From Rhizobium sp. EC-SD404 (GTDB lineage Bacteria > Pseudomonadota > Alphaproteobacteria > Rhizobiales > Rhizobiaceae): a DNA stretch of 64,000 bases. The notes below the pieces were generated by a model. That model was not told the origin of the DNA. It ran no database searches and saw only the letters and a program-made list of their open reading frames with translations. This document shows, in pieces, positions 1 to 10,849 of the stretch (its first letter is position 1; each line of letters begins with the position of its first letter). The stretch is taken from NCBI RefSeq assembly GCF_902498825.1, contig NZ_LR701459.1, forward strand, positions 248,001 through 312,000. The letters are read 5' to 3'. The position numbers and the translations under genes were made by a program.

Positions 1-751
<751 letters not shown>

Positions 752-765
752 TCAAGGAGAGCGAT

Positions 766-1425
766 GTGAGCGCAGTCGATAATCTGGCCGCCATCAAGCA
801 AAAGATCAGCCGCGCGGAACGCAAGGCGGAGCGATCGCCTGGCGACGTCGAACTCGTTGCTGTCAGCAAGACCTTCGAGGCGGAGGTCATTCGCCCGGTG
901 ATCGAGGCCGGCCAGCGGGTCTTCGGCGAAAACCGTGTCCAGGAGGCTCAGGGCAAGTGGCCGGCGCTGCGCGACGGGACACCCGATCTCAAACTGCATC
1001 TGATCGGTCCATTACAGTCCAACAAGACTGCAGATGCAGTCGCCCTGTTCGACGTGATCGAGACCGTGGATCGTGAAAAGATCGCCGCGGCCCTGGCTGC
1101 GGAATGCGCCAAGCAGAACCGGCAGCTCCAATTCTACGTCCAGGTCAATATCGGCGAGGAAGAGCAGAAGGCGGGTATCTCTCCGATCGAGACGCATGCA
1201 TTCGTCGAGCGCTGCCGCGACGTCCATAAGCTCGACGTGGTCGGGCTCATGTGCATTCCGCCGGTGGACGAAGCTCCGGGGCCGCATTTCGCGCTGCTGC
1301 GAAAGCTGGCGCGGGAAGCCGGGGTTGAGAAGCTTTCAATGGGCATGTCCGCCGATTTCGAGATCGCGATCGGTTTCGGCGCAACGAGCGTGCGTGTCGG
1401 TTCGGCGATATTCGGCACCCGTTGA
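766..1425 (+). CDS. yggS: YggS/PipY-family PLP homeostasis protein
   Basis: Predicted cytosolic pyridoxal-5'-phosphate-binding protein of the YggS/PROSC family, involved in PLP homeostasis; no enzymatic reaction is established for the family. The 219-residue product has the expected single alanine-racemase-like barrel: VAVSKTF near residue 33 holds the PLP lysine, then GENRVQEAQ, HLIGPLQSNK and the C-terminal SMGMSADFEIAI. The frame is open from a GTG at 739, but an AAGGAGA Shine-Dalgarno at 754-760 lies 5 nt before the GTG at 766, so I chose that start. It diverges from leuS. Confidence 0.93.
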   Translation: MSAVDNLAAIKQKISRAERKAERSPGDVELVAVSKTFEAEVIRPVIEAGQRVFGENRVQEAQGKWPALRDGTPDLKLHLIGPLQSNKTADAVALFDVIETVDREKIAAALAAECAKQNRQLQFYVQVNIGEEEQKAGISPIETHAFVERCRDVHKLDVVGLMCIPPVDEAPGPHFALLRKLAREAGVEKLSMGMSADFEIAIGFGATSVRVGSAIFGTR

Positions 1426-1553
1426 CCCCGAAAATCCTGTGATGCCTCCGACACCGTTGCGTGCCATAAACGGGCAACGCGATTGGATTGGGGGAAATCG
1501 ATGGCTCGTTTGCGGGAAGGTCTGTCGCTTCATGCCCACACGGGCAAGCTGTC

Positions 1554-2954
1554 GTGAGCGTCGTGTCGGAGCCGGTTTCGGAGCGCAAGCGCAAGCGCGG
1601 CATCTATGGCTGGATGGGATTCGACTGGGCGGCGCAGCCATTCTTCACCGTCGTCATCACCTTCATCTTTGGTCCCTATTTCGTTTCGCAGCTGGCTGAC
1701 GACCCCGTGCGCGGGCAAGCCTGGTGGGGCTACGCGATCGCATTCTCGGGATTGCTGATCGCCGTTCTTTCGCCGGTTCTCGGTGCGATCGCCGACCAGA
1801 CCGGAGCGCGCAAGCGCTGGATCGCGGCTTTCGCCAGCGTGAAGATCGTTGCTTTGTTCCTGCTGTGGAACGCGGAGCCAGGCTCCGCCCTGATCTATCC
1901 GTTCCTGCTGATCGTCATCGCTTCGATCGCCGCGGAATTCTCAATCGTCTTCAACGATGCGATGATCCCGAGCCTCATGACCAATCGGGAGATCGGGCGT
2001 TATTCCAATATCGCCTGGGGCCTCGGTTATCTGGGCGGCATGCTCGTTCTCATCTGCGTCGTCGCACTCATGGCGGCGTCCGAGGAAACCGGGCTGACGC
2101 TGATCGGCCTGCCGCCGATCTTCGGGCTTGATCCTGCTGCAGGCGAAGCCGCCCGCGCCACCGGTCCGCTTGCCGCTGTCTGGTACCTCGTCTTCATCCT
2201 GCCGATGTTTCTGCTGACGCCGGACACGCCGCAAGTCAAACCACTGGGCGGCGCCGTCCGCGACGGCTGGAGCGATCTCAAGGCAACTTGGGGAGAACTG
2301 CGCGAGCGCAAGGCGATCCTGAGGTTTCTGGTTGCCCGCATGATCTATCAGGACGGGGTCAACGGGCTCATCGCGCTTGGTGGGACCTTTGCCGCGGCGA
2401 TGTTTGCGTGGCAGACGACAGAGATCGGCGTTTTCGGCATCATCCTCAACGTCGTCGCGATCTTCGGTTGCCTGGCGGCAAGCCGTCTCGATCGAACGGT
2501 CGGTTCGAAGGTGCTGGTGATCATCTCGCTGGTCTGCCTGACGATCGCCTGTATCGGCATCGTCTCGACCGGACCCGGCTTTACGCTTTTCGGCTGGTGG
2601 CAGCTCGGGCTGGAGGATTCCGGCGGGCTCTTCGGCACGCCGGCGGAGAAGGCGTACATCTTCTTCGGCCTGCTGATCGGCGTCGCCTTCGGTCCGGTGC
2701 AGGCCTCGTCGCGCTCGTTCTTCGCCCGCTCGGTGACGCCCGAGGAAGCAGGGCGCTATTTCGGGCTCTACGCTCTTGCGGGCCGCGCGACGTCTTTCCT
2801 TGCACCCTTCACGGTGGCGACCGTCACGGCGCTCAGCGGCTCGGCAAGGCTCGGCATGGCGACGCTGGTCCTGTTTCTCGTGGTTGGGCTCGCGATCCTC
2901 GTCGCGACGCCCTATCCCGCCAACAAGCCGGTGCCGCCATCCCGTCCCCTGTGA
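1554..2954 (+). CDS. MFS transporter of the UMF1 (Atg22-like) family
   Basis: Integral inner-membrane protein of about 466 residues with roughly 12 hydrophobic segments. The N-terminal GWMGFDWAAQPFFT, the loop ADQTGARKRWI and the large hydrophobic blocks fit the UMF1/Atg22-like branch of the major facilitator superfamily; the substrate is unknown. The reading frame is open from a TTG at 1488, but the extra 22 residues are not membrane-like. The GTG at 1554, just before SVVSEPVSERKRKRG, gives a more usual N-terminus. No strong Shine-Dalgarno is visible, so the start is uncertain. It converges on purH, 6 nt away. Confidence 0.85.
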   Translation: MSVVSEPVSERKRKRGIYGWMGFDWAAQPFFTVVITFIFGPYFVSQLADDPVRGQAWWGYAIAFSGLLIAVLSPVLGAIADQTGARKRWIAAFASVKIVALFLLWNAEPGSALIYPFLLIVIASIAAEFSIVFNDAMIPSLMTNREIGRYSNIAWGLGYLGGMLVLICVVALMAASEETGLTLIGLPPIFGLDPAAGEAARATGPLAAVWYLVFILPMFLLTPDTPQVKPLGGAVRDGWSDLKATWGELRERKAILRFLVARMIYQDGVNGLIALGGTFAAAMFAWQTTEIGVFGIILNVVAIFGCLAASRLDRTVGSKVLVIISLVCLTIACIGIVSTGPGFTLFGWWQLGLEDSGGLFGTPAEKAYIFFGLLIGVAFGPVQASSRSFFARSVTPEEAGRYFGLYALAGRATSFLAPFTVATVTALSGSARLGMATLVLFLVVGLAILVATPYPANKPVPPSRPL

Positions 2955-2960
2955 CGGGGG

Positions 2961-4577
2961 TTAGTGCCGGAAGTGGCGCACACCGGTGAAGACCATGGCG
3001 ATGCCGGCTTCGTCGGCTGCCGCAATCACATCGTCGTCGCGCATGGAGCCGCCCGGCTGGATCACCGCCGTCGCGCCGGCTTCGATCGCCGTCAGCAGAC
3101 CATCGGCGAAGGGGAAGAAGGCGTCCGACGCGACCACCGAACCGCGAGTCAGCGGCTCGGGAAGGCCAAGCACTTCGGCGGCATCGATCGCTTTGCGAGC
3201 GGCGATGCGCGCGGAATCGACCCGGCTCATCTGACCCGCACCGATGCCGACGGTGGCCCCGTGCCTGGCGTAGACGATCGCATTCGACTTCACGTGCTTG
3301 GCCACGCGGAAGGCGAAGCGCAGGTCGGCCAGTTCGGTTTCGCTCGGTGCGCGCTTCGTCACGATCTTGAGGTCCATCTGATCGACAAGCGCATTGTCGC
3401 GGTTCTGGACGAGCAGACCACCGGCGACCGAGCGAACCGTCATGCCGGCAGCGGCCGGATCGGCAAGCGCTCCGGTCGTCATGAGCCGTAGGTTCTTCTT
3501 TGCCGCGACGATCGCCATCGCTTCCTCCGTGGCCGACGGCGCGATAATGACTTCGGTGAAAATCTCGGTGATCGCGCGGGCAGCTTCCGCATCAAGCTCG
3601 GTGTTGAGCGCCACGATGCCGCCGAATGCCGACGTCTGGTCGCAGACGAGCGCCTTTCGGTAGGCTTCCAGCGCTGACGAACCGACGGCCACGCCGCACG
3701 GGTTGGCGTGCTTGATGATCGCGCAGGCCGGGCCGGACGAGGCGGCAAACTCGCTGACGAGCTCGAAGGCGGCATCGGTGTCGTTGATGTTGTTATAGGA
3801 AAGCGCCTTTCCCTGGTGCAGCGTTGCTGTGGCAACGCCGGGGCGGTGTTCGCCCGTGACGTAGAAGCCTGCCTGCTGATGCGGGTTCTCGCCGTAGCGC
3901 ATGACGGTCTTCAGCTTGCCGGCAAACGACCGGTGGCGGGGGGCCGGCAGTTCGAGCGCCTCAGCGAACCAGCCCGAGATCGCCGCATCATAAGCGGCCG
4001 TGCGGGCATAGGCCTTGGCTGCGAGTTCCTTGCGGGCGGCAAGCGGCAGCGCGCCGGAGTGCGCCTTCAGGTCTTCAAGAACCGCGGCATAGTCTTCCGG
4101 GTCGGTGACGATCGTCACATAGGCATGGTTCTTTGCCGCAGCGCGGATCATGGCAGGACCACCGATGTCGATGTTCTCGACGCTGGTCTCGTAATCGGCG
4201 CCCTTCGCGCGCACCTCTTCGAACGGGTAGAGGTTGATCACGGCCAGGTCGATCGGAACGATGCCGTGCGTTGCCATCGCCTCGTTGTGCTCTGCGTCGT
4301 CACGGATCGCGAGAAGCCCGCCATGCACGCCGGGATGCAGCGTCTTTACACGGCCATCCATGATTTCCGGAAAGCCGGTGACATCGGATACGTCGCGCAC
4401 GGGCAGGCCTGCCTCTGCGATCGCACGGGCCGTTCCGCCCGTCGACAGCAGTTCGACGCCGAGGTTCGAAAGCGCGGTCGCGAATTCAATCAGGCCCTGC
4501 TTGTCGGAGACCGACAGCAATGCACGACGAATGGTGACGAGGTCCGGCGCCGGAACGCGCTTCGATGAAACGGCCAT
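2961..4577 (-). CDS. purH: Bifunctional AICAR formyltransferase / IMP cyclohydrolase
   Basis: Catalyses the last two steps of de novo purine synthesis: formylation of AICAR with 10-formyl-THF, then ring closure to IMP. The 538-residue product has the N-terminal MGS-like cyclohydrolase domain ([35 protein letters not shown]) and the C-terminal transformylase with the KHANPCG motif and the end [14 protein letters not shown]. The frame extends to a TTG at 4586, but that sits one base after the AAGGGG ribosome site; the ATG at 4577 is 10 nt from it and is preferred. Follows a heparinase-like gene on the same strand. Confidence 0.97.
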   Translation of the reverse strand: MAVSSKRVPAPDLVTIRRALLSVSDKQGLIEFATALSNLGVELLSTGGTARAIAEAGLPVRDVSDVTGFPEIMDGRVKTLHPGVHGGLLAIRDDAEHNEAMATHGIVPIDLAVINLYPFEEVRAKGADYETSVENIDIGGPAMIRAAAKNHAYVTIVTDPEDYAAVLEDLKAHSGALPLAARKELAAKAYARTAAYDAAISGWFAEALELPAPRHRSFAGKLKTVMRYGENPHQQAGFYVTGEHRPGVATATLHQGKALSYNNINDTDAAFELVSEFAASSGPACAIIKHANPCGVAVGSSALEAYRKALVCDQTSAFGGIVALNTELDAEAARAITEIFTEVIIAPSATEEAMAIVAAKKNLRLMTTGALADPAAAGMTVRSVAGGLLVQNRDNALVDQMDLKIVTKRAPSETELADLRFAFRVAKHVKSNAIVYARHGATVGIGAGQMSRVDSARIAARKAIDAAEVLGLPEPLTRGSVVASDAFFPFADGLLTAIEAGATAVIQPGGSMRDDDVIAAADEAGIAMVFTGVRHFRH

Positions 4578-4685
4578 GTTGATCAATCCCCTTGAAGCCG
4601 GAACGCGGGAAGGTCTTCCGGCGAATTCGGGGGTCGCCTAGCACAGCATGGCTCAAGAGGGAACGCTTTGGCGGCAGCCTGCGAT

Positions 4686-6377
4686 TCAAACCAGCCGGGT
4701 CAGGGCCCACTGGATTTCAGGGGTCTCGCCCAGGCGCATCGTCACGGTGATCTGGGAGGAGCGTCGCGGCCCGGTGATATCGGCGAGATAGATGCTGTCC
4801 TCGACCGCCGGCTTCGTCTCCACACATTCGAACGTCCAGCGTTCGCCGTCCGGCGCCGTCAGGAGAATGTTGCCGCTGGAAGCCTGGTCGATCGAGATCT
4901 TCGGATGAATGTGAAACCGCGCCACGGCCACCCGCTTGTCGCTCGGTTCCGGATCCTTGTCGCCGCGTTGGAGAATGCGGTCGCGGCCGACGATCCGAGC
5001 GCCGTCCGGCGACAGGCGGATCTCTCTCTCATGGTACAGACCGAAGCGGGCGAGGTAGCCATCGTGCCGGGCAACGAAGCCCTGGTTGCCCGTATCGCTG
5101 TCGATCCGTTCCAGCGAGACGGTCCGAATGCCGCCGATCATGATGGGCCCGAGGAAGCGCGACTGCGACTGCCGGCTGGAGGACGTGTCCTGGACAACGA
5201 CCGTCGAATGGGCAGCAGTCGAGCGCGCCAGCGACTGGAATTCGCGGCTTGCCGAAACGGGCATGCCGGAATTGACGATGAAGCGATTGCGGCCGGACGA
5301 CATCTCGAAGGCGAGACAGCCCGCATGGGCTCGCGTCGACAGGATGCCGGCCGGTGGGCTGCCCGTGTCGGCGATGACGACTGTGGGGCCGCATTCCAGG
5401 CGCTGGTAGCCGAGATGCGGTGCAGCCTTGAACGTCCGGCCTGTGCTCTCGTCATAGCGCAGCACGCAGAGAAGCCGGTCAGCGGAAACCGATGTCGCGC
5501 CGTTGAACAGAGCGAGTTCGCCGTTGGAATGGCGAAAGAAGCGCAGAGCCGGAAACATGCGGTCGATCGCGGGGATCAGCTTCTTCGGCAGGGTCTGGCC
5601 GAGATTGATGTAGGTCTGGCGCAGCGGCAACAGGTCGCACAGAAGATCGAGCGCCACTTCCGGCGAGCGCGAGATATGCCCGCCGTCAGCGAGGATCTGC
5701 CAGTCCAGCTCTACATCGAGGTTCTTGGCGGCCGTGCGGATCGCCGTCGGGCTTGCCGGCATGGCAAGCGTCGCCATCGCCAGGGCGATACGCACCTTCA
5801 GCCGCGTCTCGCCATTCGGCGTGGTGGGTGCGATATGGCGCAGATAGCGCACCTGGAACGCGAGGCTCTTCAGGAAGCGCCGATAGAAGCCGTGATCCGA
5901 TCCCTTAAGGACAACCGTGGAATGCGACATCCAGGCGAGCACGCGCTCGGCCATGATCTCCGGCCGCCAGCCTGCGCCGTCGACCCGGCGGCCATGGATC
6001 GCGATCCACTCGTCGACCAGCGCCCGGGCATTGGAGAAGGCAAGTTCGGTGTTGGCGGCGCGCAGATGCCTAAGCCAGCGGAACGAATGCAGCCGCTCGG
6101 CGAATTCTTCCGAGGGCAGATCCACGATGAACGGGGAATCGCCGTAGGTTTCGAAGACCTGGCCTGCCAACGGAAAGCGTCCGGCATAGATTTCATCGGC
6201 GATATGGCGGTCCGCCATCCGAAGATCGGTCGGCGCAACGATCAGCCGATCGGGGGTCATGCCGGCAAATCGGAACGCGGTCACCCTGCCGAGAGCGACG
6301 CGCCTGTAAAAGCGACGCCAGACCTCCTCAGCGTAGAGACGCAGCGAACGCCGCGTGTCTGAAAGTGCCAATGTCAA
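4686..6377 (-). CDS. Heparinase II/III-like protein
   Basis: Predicted polysaccharide-lyase-like protein of 563 residues. The N-terminal half is helical and matches the alpha/alpha toroid of heparinase II/III proteins (PFIVDLPSEEFAERLHSFRWLRHLRA). The C-terminal half (about 330-560) is beta-rich, with FNSGMP-like VNSGMPVSASREFQSLARSTAAHSTV, the catalytic-type region of the family. No signal peptide is obvious. It lies between rsmB and purH on one strand; the substrate is unknown and this is probably not a true heparin lyase. No in-frame ATG is near the start: TTG at 6377 or 6371 must be used, so the start is uncertain. Confidence 0.82.
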   Translation of the reverse strand: MTLALSDTRRSLRLYAEEVWRRFYRRVALGRVTAFRFAGMTPDRLIVAPTDLRMADRHIADEIYAGRFPLAGQVFETYGDSPFIVDLPSEEFAERLHSFRWLRHLRAANTELAFSNARALVDEWIAIHGRRVDGAGWRPEIMAERVLAWMSHSTVVLKGSDHGFYRRFLKSLAFQVRYLRHIAPTTPNGETRLKVRIALAMATLAMPASPTAIRTAAKNLDVELDWQILADGGHISRSPEVALDLLCDLLPLRQTYINLGQTLPKKLIPAIDRMFPALRFFRHSNGELALFNGATSVSADRLLCVLRYDESTGRTFKAAPHLGYQRLECGPTVVIADTGSPPAGILSTRAHAGCLAFEMSSGRNRFIVNSGMPVSASREFQSLARSTAAHSTVVVQDTSSSRQSQSRFLGPIMIGGIRTVSLERIDSDTGNQGFVARHDGYLARFGLYHEREIRLSPDGARIVGRDRILQRGDKDPEPSDKRVAVARFHIHPKISIDQASSGNILLTAPDGERWTFECVETKPAVEDSIYLADITGPRRSSQITVTMRLGETPEIQWALTRLV

Positions 6378-6503
6378 ATGGACCCCGTGACCCTTGCAAC
6401 AGGCCGCTTTGGCCGAGTGATTCTAATGCATAGCGAGTCTGAGGGGAATTCGTTAAAACAAATGACAAATTCGCTGGAGATCGGTCGATCCAGATCGTCG
6501 AAT

Positions 6504-7892
6504 TCAGCGGCGGCGAAGGATGGCGGCGAAAAATCCGTCGAGACCGGACGTTTCCGGCGTATCGCCCTGCATCATGGCAGGCGTCGTGCGGAAGAACCCT
6601 TCCGGCGTGATCGCTTCCTCTAGGCCCGGCCAGTCGGATGGATCGACGGCAACAAGCTCTACATCGTCGCGCTTGGCGAGGCAGGCCTTCACCAGCGTCT
6701 CGCCTTCGGACGGGTCCAGCGAGCAGTTCGAAAAGACGAGCTTGCCGCCTGGCTTCACGAGACCGATCGCCGCGTCGAGCAGGTCGGCCTGCAGCGATGC
6801 GAGCTTGGCGACGTCCTCGGCCGATTTCGTCCAAGGCACGTCCGGATGGCGGCGAATCGTGCCGGTCGACGAGCACGGGGCATCGAGAAGAACCGCATCG
6901 AAAGTTCTTTTGCCGGCCGTCTTGCGGAAATCGCCGACGATCGTCTCCACCTGCAAGCCAAGGCGGTCCATGTTCTCGCCAAGGCGGCGCAGGCGATTGG
7001 CTGACAGATCGAATGCCGTGACCTTGCCGCCGGCGGCTGCGAGCTGCGCAGTTTTGCCGCCAGGCGCCGCGCACAGATCTGCCACGGCCTGCCCTTCGAT
7101 GGCGCCGAAGAGCCGAGCGGGTATGGAGGCTGCGGCATCCTGCACCCACCAAACGCCATCCTCGAAGCCTTCGACTGCGGGTATCGCGCCATGGGCTGCC
7201 GGCAGCCTGACACTGCCGGTGGCCACGACGATGCCGCCGAGACGTTCGGCCCAGCCGGACGCATCCGATTTGACCGTCAGGTCGAGCGGCGGTGCGAAGC
7301 GGTGAGCGTCCAGAATACGCTTTGCATTCTCTTTTCCGTAATGGGCGCGCAGCATTTCGACCAGCCAAGGCGGCCCGCCCGCGGCTTGGTCTTTGACCTG
7401 CTCGAGCACGCCTTGCCCTTCGCGCGACAGACGTCGAAGCACGGCGTTGGCGAGGTTTGCAAAGCGGCGGCTGCGCGGGTCGGCATGGGTTTGCTCGACC
7501 GCAAGATCGACAGCGGCGCGATCCGGAATATCCAGAAAGAGAATCTGCGTGGCGGCAACGATCAGGATGTGGCGCAGCGAGCGCGCGCCATCGGGAAGCT
7601 TGCGATCGACCATAGCATCGATCGCGGCGTCTAGAACGGGCAGGTTGCGGAGCGCCGTCAGAAGGATGGCGCGCACCAGCGCCTGGTCGGCCGGCGGTAA
7701 GGCGCGGTAGGTGGCGTTACCGTTTTCGGGATCAAGCAGGCCATCGAGCGAGATCGCCCGGTCGATGACCGCGCCGAGCAACCGTGTGGCGGCCTGGCGC
7801 GCTGCGAGTCCGGGCTTCTGGTTCGAAGGATGGATGATCGACGTTTCCTGGCGCCTGCGCGACTGGCCAGCCGGGCCGCCGCTCAAGACCAC
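6504..7892 (-). CDS. rsmB: 16S rRNA (cytosine-5) methyltransferase, RsmB/NOP2-Sun family
   Basis: SAM-dependent RNA m5C methyltransferase, probably acting on 16S rRNA C967. The 462-residue product has an N-terminal NusB-like helical RNA-binding domain (residues about 30-160: [30 protein letters not shown]) and a C-terminal Rossmann domain with [15 protein letters not shown] (SAM site), [17 protein letters not shown] and [12 protein letters not shown], whose cysteines are the two catalytic residues of the family. The start overlaps the 3' end of htpX by 10 nt, suggesting co-transcription and coupled translation. Start codon is GTG at 7892; TTG at 7886 is possible. Confidence 0.93.
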   Translation of the reverse strand: MVLSGGPAGQSRRRQETSIIHPSNQKPGLAARQAATRLLGAVIDRAISLDGLLDPENGNATYRALPPADQALVRAILLTALRNLPVLDAAIDAMVDRKLPDGARSLRHILIVAATQILFLDIPDRAAVDLAVEQTHADPRSRRFANLANAVLRRLSREGQGVLEQVKDQAAGGPPWLVEMLRAHYGKENAKRILDAHRFAPPLDLTVKSDASGWAERLGGIVVATGSVRLPAAHGAIPAVEGFEDGVWWVQDAAASIPARLFGAIEGQAVADLCAAPGGKTAQLAAAGGKVTAFDLSANRLRRLGENMDRLGLQVETIVGDFRKTAGKRTFDAVLLDAPCSSTGTIRRHPDVPWTKSAEDVAKLASLQADLLDAAIGLVKPGGKLVFSNCSLDPSEGETLVKACLAKRDDVELVAVDPSDWPGLEEAITPEGFFRTTPAMMQGDTPETSGLDGFFAAILRRR

Positions 7893-8815
7893 GGGCCTTT
7901 CGACGTCGAGGTAGGTCCGCTATCCCATGGCCCGCGACGGGGGCTTTGCATGGTTGCCTGCGTCGGCGCGCTACCACCCATCTGCTGGTGCAGCTGTTCC
8001 AGCGCCGCGATGCGATTCTCCGTCGCCGGGTGGGTCGAGAAAAGACCGTCCATGCGCTGGCCGTTCAAGGGATTGATGATGAACATATGTGCGGTCGCCG
8101 GGTTGCGCTCGGCGTCTTCGTTGACGACGCGCTTGGCGCCGCCGGCGATCTTGCGCAGGGCAGATGCGAGCCAGAGCGGGTTGCCGCAAATCTCCGCGCC
8201 GCGTTTGTCAGCCGAGTATTCCCGTGTGCGGCTGATCGCCATCTGCACGAGCATTGCCGCGAAGGGAGCAACGATCATCGCGGCGAGGACGCCGATGATA
8301 CCGAGCGGGTTGTTGCGGTTGTTGCCGAAGAAAAACGCGAAGTTGCCGAGCATGGAGATCGCGCCGGCCAGCGTCGCGGTAATGGTCATGATCAGCGTGT
8401 CGCGGTTCTGCACATGGGCAAGCTCATGCGCCATGACTGCGGCTACTTCCTCGTGAGACAGGCTGTTGAGAAGTCCGGTGGTTGCGGCGACAGCCGCGTT
8501 TTCGGGGTTGCGGCCCGTGGCGAATGCGTTGGGTTGCGGATTGTCGATTACGTAGACCTTCGGCATCGGCAGGCCGGCGTTTTCGGCGAGCTGAGCCACC
8601 ATGCCGTAATATTCGGGCGCGGTGCGCTCATCGACCTCGTGCGCGTGGTGCATCCGCAGCACCATCTTGTCGGAGTTCCAATAGGCGAAAAGGTTCATGC
8701 CCATCGCGACGACCAGCGCGATCAGCATGCCGTTCGTGCCGCCGATCAGGAGCCCGACGCCCATGAACAGCGCAGTCATGAAGGCGATCAACATCGCGGT
8801 ACGGACAAAATTCAT
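7883..8815 (-). CDS. htpX: Membrane zinc metalloprotease HtpX
   Basis: Inner-membrane M48 metalloprotease that takes part in quality control of membrane proteins. The 310-residue product has N-terminal transmembrane segments ([21 protein letters not shown] and the next 20 residues), the zinc-binding HELAH motif at about residues 130-134, two further hydrophobic segments around 150-195 and the third ligand region [15 protein letters not shown]. An ATG six bases upstream (8821) is in frame, but a GGAG element lies 9 nt before the ATG at 8815 and family members begin M-N-F/Y-V-R-T-A, so the second ATG is chosen. First gene of an htpX-rsmB-heparinase-purH strand run. Confidence 0.95.
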   Translation of the reverse strand: MNFVRTAMLIAFMTALFMGVGLLIGGTNGMLIALVVAMGMNLFAYWNSDKMVLRMHHAHEVDERTAPEYYGMVAQLAENAGLPMPKVYVIDNPQPNAFATGRNPENAAVAATTGLLNSLSHEEVAAVMAHELAHVQNRDTLIMTITATLAGAISMLGNFAFFFGNNRNNPLGIIGVLAAMIVAPFAAMLVQMAISRTREYSADKRGAEICGNPLWLASALRKIAGGAKRVVNEDAERNPATAHMFIINPLNGQRMDGLFSTHPATENRIAALEQLHQQMGGSAPTQATMQSPRRGPWDSGPTSTSKGPWS

Positions 8816-8873
8816 CGTCATCGGCTCCGTTTGCTGCCGGCGCGCCGGGCTTTTCCCGCGCGTCAGGCGCCTC

Positions 8874-8904
8874 TATATGTGAGGAGCCGGCCTAGTCACG
8901 TCAA
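8874..8904 (-). promoter_or_regulatory. Possible promoter of htpX
   Basis: On the minus strand a TTGACG hexamer (8904-8899) stands 18 nt from ACATAT (8880-8875), about 60 nt ahead of the htpX start. This fits a sigma-70 or RpoH-type promoter, and htpX is a heat-shock gene in many proteobacteria, but the -10 match is modest. Confidence 0.3.
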
Positions 8905-8925
8905 TATTGCCAGCATGAAAGCCGA

Positions 8926-9153
8926 ATGATGACCGAATCCGCTGAAAATCATCCTCTGCCCGACGGTCAGACCGACACGCAGCAAGAGCGTCCACCGCTC
9001 TCGGATGCCGCCAAGCGTGCGCTCGCCGAAGCCGAGGAACGCCGCGCCAAGGCGCGCGCCGCCGAACAGCCGCGCGAAATCGGCGGCCGGGGTGGTCTCG
9101 ATCCGGCTCGGTTCGGCGACTGGGAAATCGACGGCCGGGCGATCGATTTCTAG
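8926..9153 (+). CDS. DUF1674 / SDHAF4-like succinate dehydrogenase assembly factor
   Basis: Small 75-residue soluble protein. Its C-terminus GGRGGLDPARFGDWEIDGRAIDF contains the family signature of DUF1674, the bacterial counterpart of mitochondrial SDHAF4, which helps mature the flavinated succinate dehydrogenase subunit. The N-terminal half (residues 1-50) is charged and probably disordered (AAKRALAEAEERRAKARAAE). It is divergent from htpX and no succinate dehydrogenase genes are nearby, so the role is inferred only from the family. Start may be either of two adjacent ATGs (8926 or 8929). Confidence 0.88.
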   Translation: MMTESAENHPLPDGQTDTQQERPPLSDAAKRALAEAEERRAKARAAEQPREIGGRGGLDPARFGDWEIDGRAIDF

Positions 9154-9161
9154 GACGCGCG

Positions 9162-9181
9162 GCGACAATTCAAATTGTCGC
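9162..9181. repeat. 20-bp perfect inverted repeat between SDHAF4-like gene and tadG-like gene
   Basis: GCGACAATT, CA, AATTGTCGC: a perfect 9-bp dyad with a 2-nt centre, 8 nt after the stop codon of the DUF1674 gene and about 160 nt before the pilus-type gene. No T-run follows on either strand, so it looks more like an operator or a structured leader than an intrinsic terminator. Confidence 0.5.
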
Positions 9182-9343
9182 GAAAGAATAGACGCCTTGC
9201 TAAGCGTTCGGTCGGAAGCATTGGCGCCGTTACATCTCGCTTAACTCTGTTGCTCCAAGGATAGCGTCCGATCACGGGACAGTTGGGCGGTTTCAAGACG
9301 GCTTGGCTCCAGGTGATCATGAATCATCTTCGGAGCAGCACCG

Positions 9344-10726
9344 ATGCCGAACTTCCTTACCCAGTATCGCCGTTTTGCCAAAGACGAGACGGGCAACATC
9401 GCGATCATGTTCGGCTTGACCGCAGTCGTGCTTCTGACGGCCGGCGGACTTGCCGTCGAGGTATCGCGCGCCATGACAGAGCGCAGCTCCATGGCGAACG
9501 CGCTCGATGCGGCGGTGCTTGCAACCGCTCGTTCGATATCGCTCGGGGAGATCACGCAGGACGAGGCAGAGGTTTATCTGAACGGCATGTTCGCGGCGAA
9601 CCTAAACGTGTCGGCTGAGGACGTCGCCGGTTATCGCATCGAGAACATCCAATTCGATGACGTCACGAAGACGCTGTCTGCCAACGGGGCGCGCGATTTC
9701 GACACGATGTTCCGCTTCTTCGGTGAGAACAACGCCCTTACGCTACGGACCAGTTCCGCGGCACTTTACGGCACTACCTATGTCGAGGTGGCGATGACAT
9801 TCGACGTCACCGGGTCGATGTCGGGTGGACGGCTACGCGATCTCAAAAAGGCAGCAGCAGAGGGCGTGACGCTTCTTTTGGGTGATGACGGGGAAAACGA
9901 GACAGTTCGCGTCAGTTCGGTTCCCTATGCCGAGTCTGTGAATGCGGGCAGTCTCGCGCGCTACGTCTTTCCTGACGATGGGGCAGCCAACACGGCGCCA
10001 CCGCGCCTTACAGACTTCAACACCATGATTGAAAGTGGGCAGCGACCCGCTGGACTTTCCCCTCAAGCGAACCTCTCGGGGTCGGGGCCTGTTGGACCGG
10101 ACACGTGTGCGACAGAGCGGAAGGGAGAGTATGCGGTTCGGTCCGATGGCCCGGATCGAGCCATGGTGAATCGTGACGATCGCGTTGTATCGTGCCCGAA
10201 TGTGACGCTGATTCCGCTGACCAACGACGTGGACCAGCTGACGTCATCGATCCAAAGTTTCGCGGCTGATGGGGTCACCGCAGGCCAGATCGGGATTCAG
10301 TGGGCCTGGTACATGCTCGCGCCGGAATGGGCAGACTATCTTCCTCAAGATTCCCAGCCACGCGACCCAGCGACCAGTTCGGACACCGTGCGCAAATACG
10401 CGATCATCATGACTGATGGCGAGTTCAACACCGCGTTTTCAGGATCAAACCGGCAGCGCCCGCAGGGCCCGCAACAGCGTGAAGCTGCCCGCGCCACCAA
10501 CCAGGCGCTGGCGCTCTGCGAGGCCATGCGAGACGATGGCATCACCGTGTTTACCATCGGATTTGGTCTCAGCAATGGATCGCGCCCTATGAACATGCTC
10601 CGCGATTGCGCAACACCCCAGGATGGCGCCATCCAGTATTTCTACAATGCAACGACAGGTGCCGATCTGACAGCGGCCTACACGGAAATCAGCCGAACCA
10701 TCCAGTCGCTCCGGCTCGTCCGATAG
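9344..10726 (+). CDS. TadG-like pilus-assembly protein with von Willebrand factor A domain
   Basis: Envelope protein of 460 residues resembling TadG of Flp/Tad pilus systems. Residues 15-40 (ETGNIAIMFGLTAVVLLTAGG) form the TadE/TadG-type N-terminal membrane anchor with the characteristic G-N-I/V-A start. From about residue 148 there is a vWA domain whose metal-ion site reads DVTGSMSG (D154), with a later IIMTDGEFN motif and a C-terminal IGFGLS segment. A long insertion (about 205-300) carries few recognisable features. No other tad or cpa genes are in the window, so it is an orphan copy. It precedes a strong hairpin terminator. Confidence 0.85.
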   Translation: MPNFLTQYRRFAKDETGNIAIMFGLTAVVLLTAGGLAVEVSRAMTERSSMANALDAAVLATARSISLGEITQDEAEVYLNGMFAANLNVSAEDVAGYRIENIQFDDVTKTLSANGARDFDTMFRFFGENNALTLRTSSAALYGTTYVEVAMTFDVTGSMSGGRLRDLKKAAAEGVTLLLGDDGENETVRVSSVPYAESVNAGSLARYVFPDDGAANTAPPRLTDFNTMIESGQRPAGLSPQANLSGSGPVGPDTCATERKGEYAVRSDGPDRAMVNRDDRVVSCPNVTLIPLTNDVDQLTSSIQSFAADGVTAGQIGIQWAWYMLAPEWADYLPQDSQPRDPATSSDTVRKYAIIMTDGEFNTAFSGSNRQRPQGPQQREAARATNQALALCEAMRDDGITVFTIGFGLSNGSRPMNMLRDCATPQDGAIQYFYNATTGADLTAAYTEISRTIQSLRLVR

Positions 10727-10742
10727 AACCCAGACAAAAAGA

Positions 10743-10771
10743 AACCGCCCCGACGATCTGTCGGGGCGGTT
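10743..10771 (-). terminator. Strong intrinsic terminator (functional on minus strand)
   Basis: Perfect 12-bp stem AACCGCCCCGAC / GTCGGGGCGGTT with a 5-nt loop. Read on the minus strand the stem is followed by TTCTTTTT, a good U-run; read on the plus strand there is none. It therefore best ends a minus-strand transcript coming from 10.95 kb, although it may also stop read-through from the TadG-like gene. Confidence 0.85.
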
Positions 10772-10849
10772 CCTAGTGGCGTGACTTGCATCCGCCGCGG
10801 TACCGTCGGCCAGCCTATGGTCGGGCCGGCACCGCTTATGTCCTGCCGA

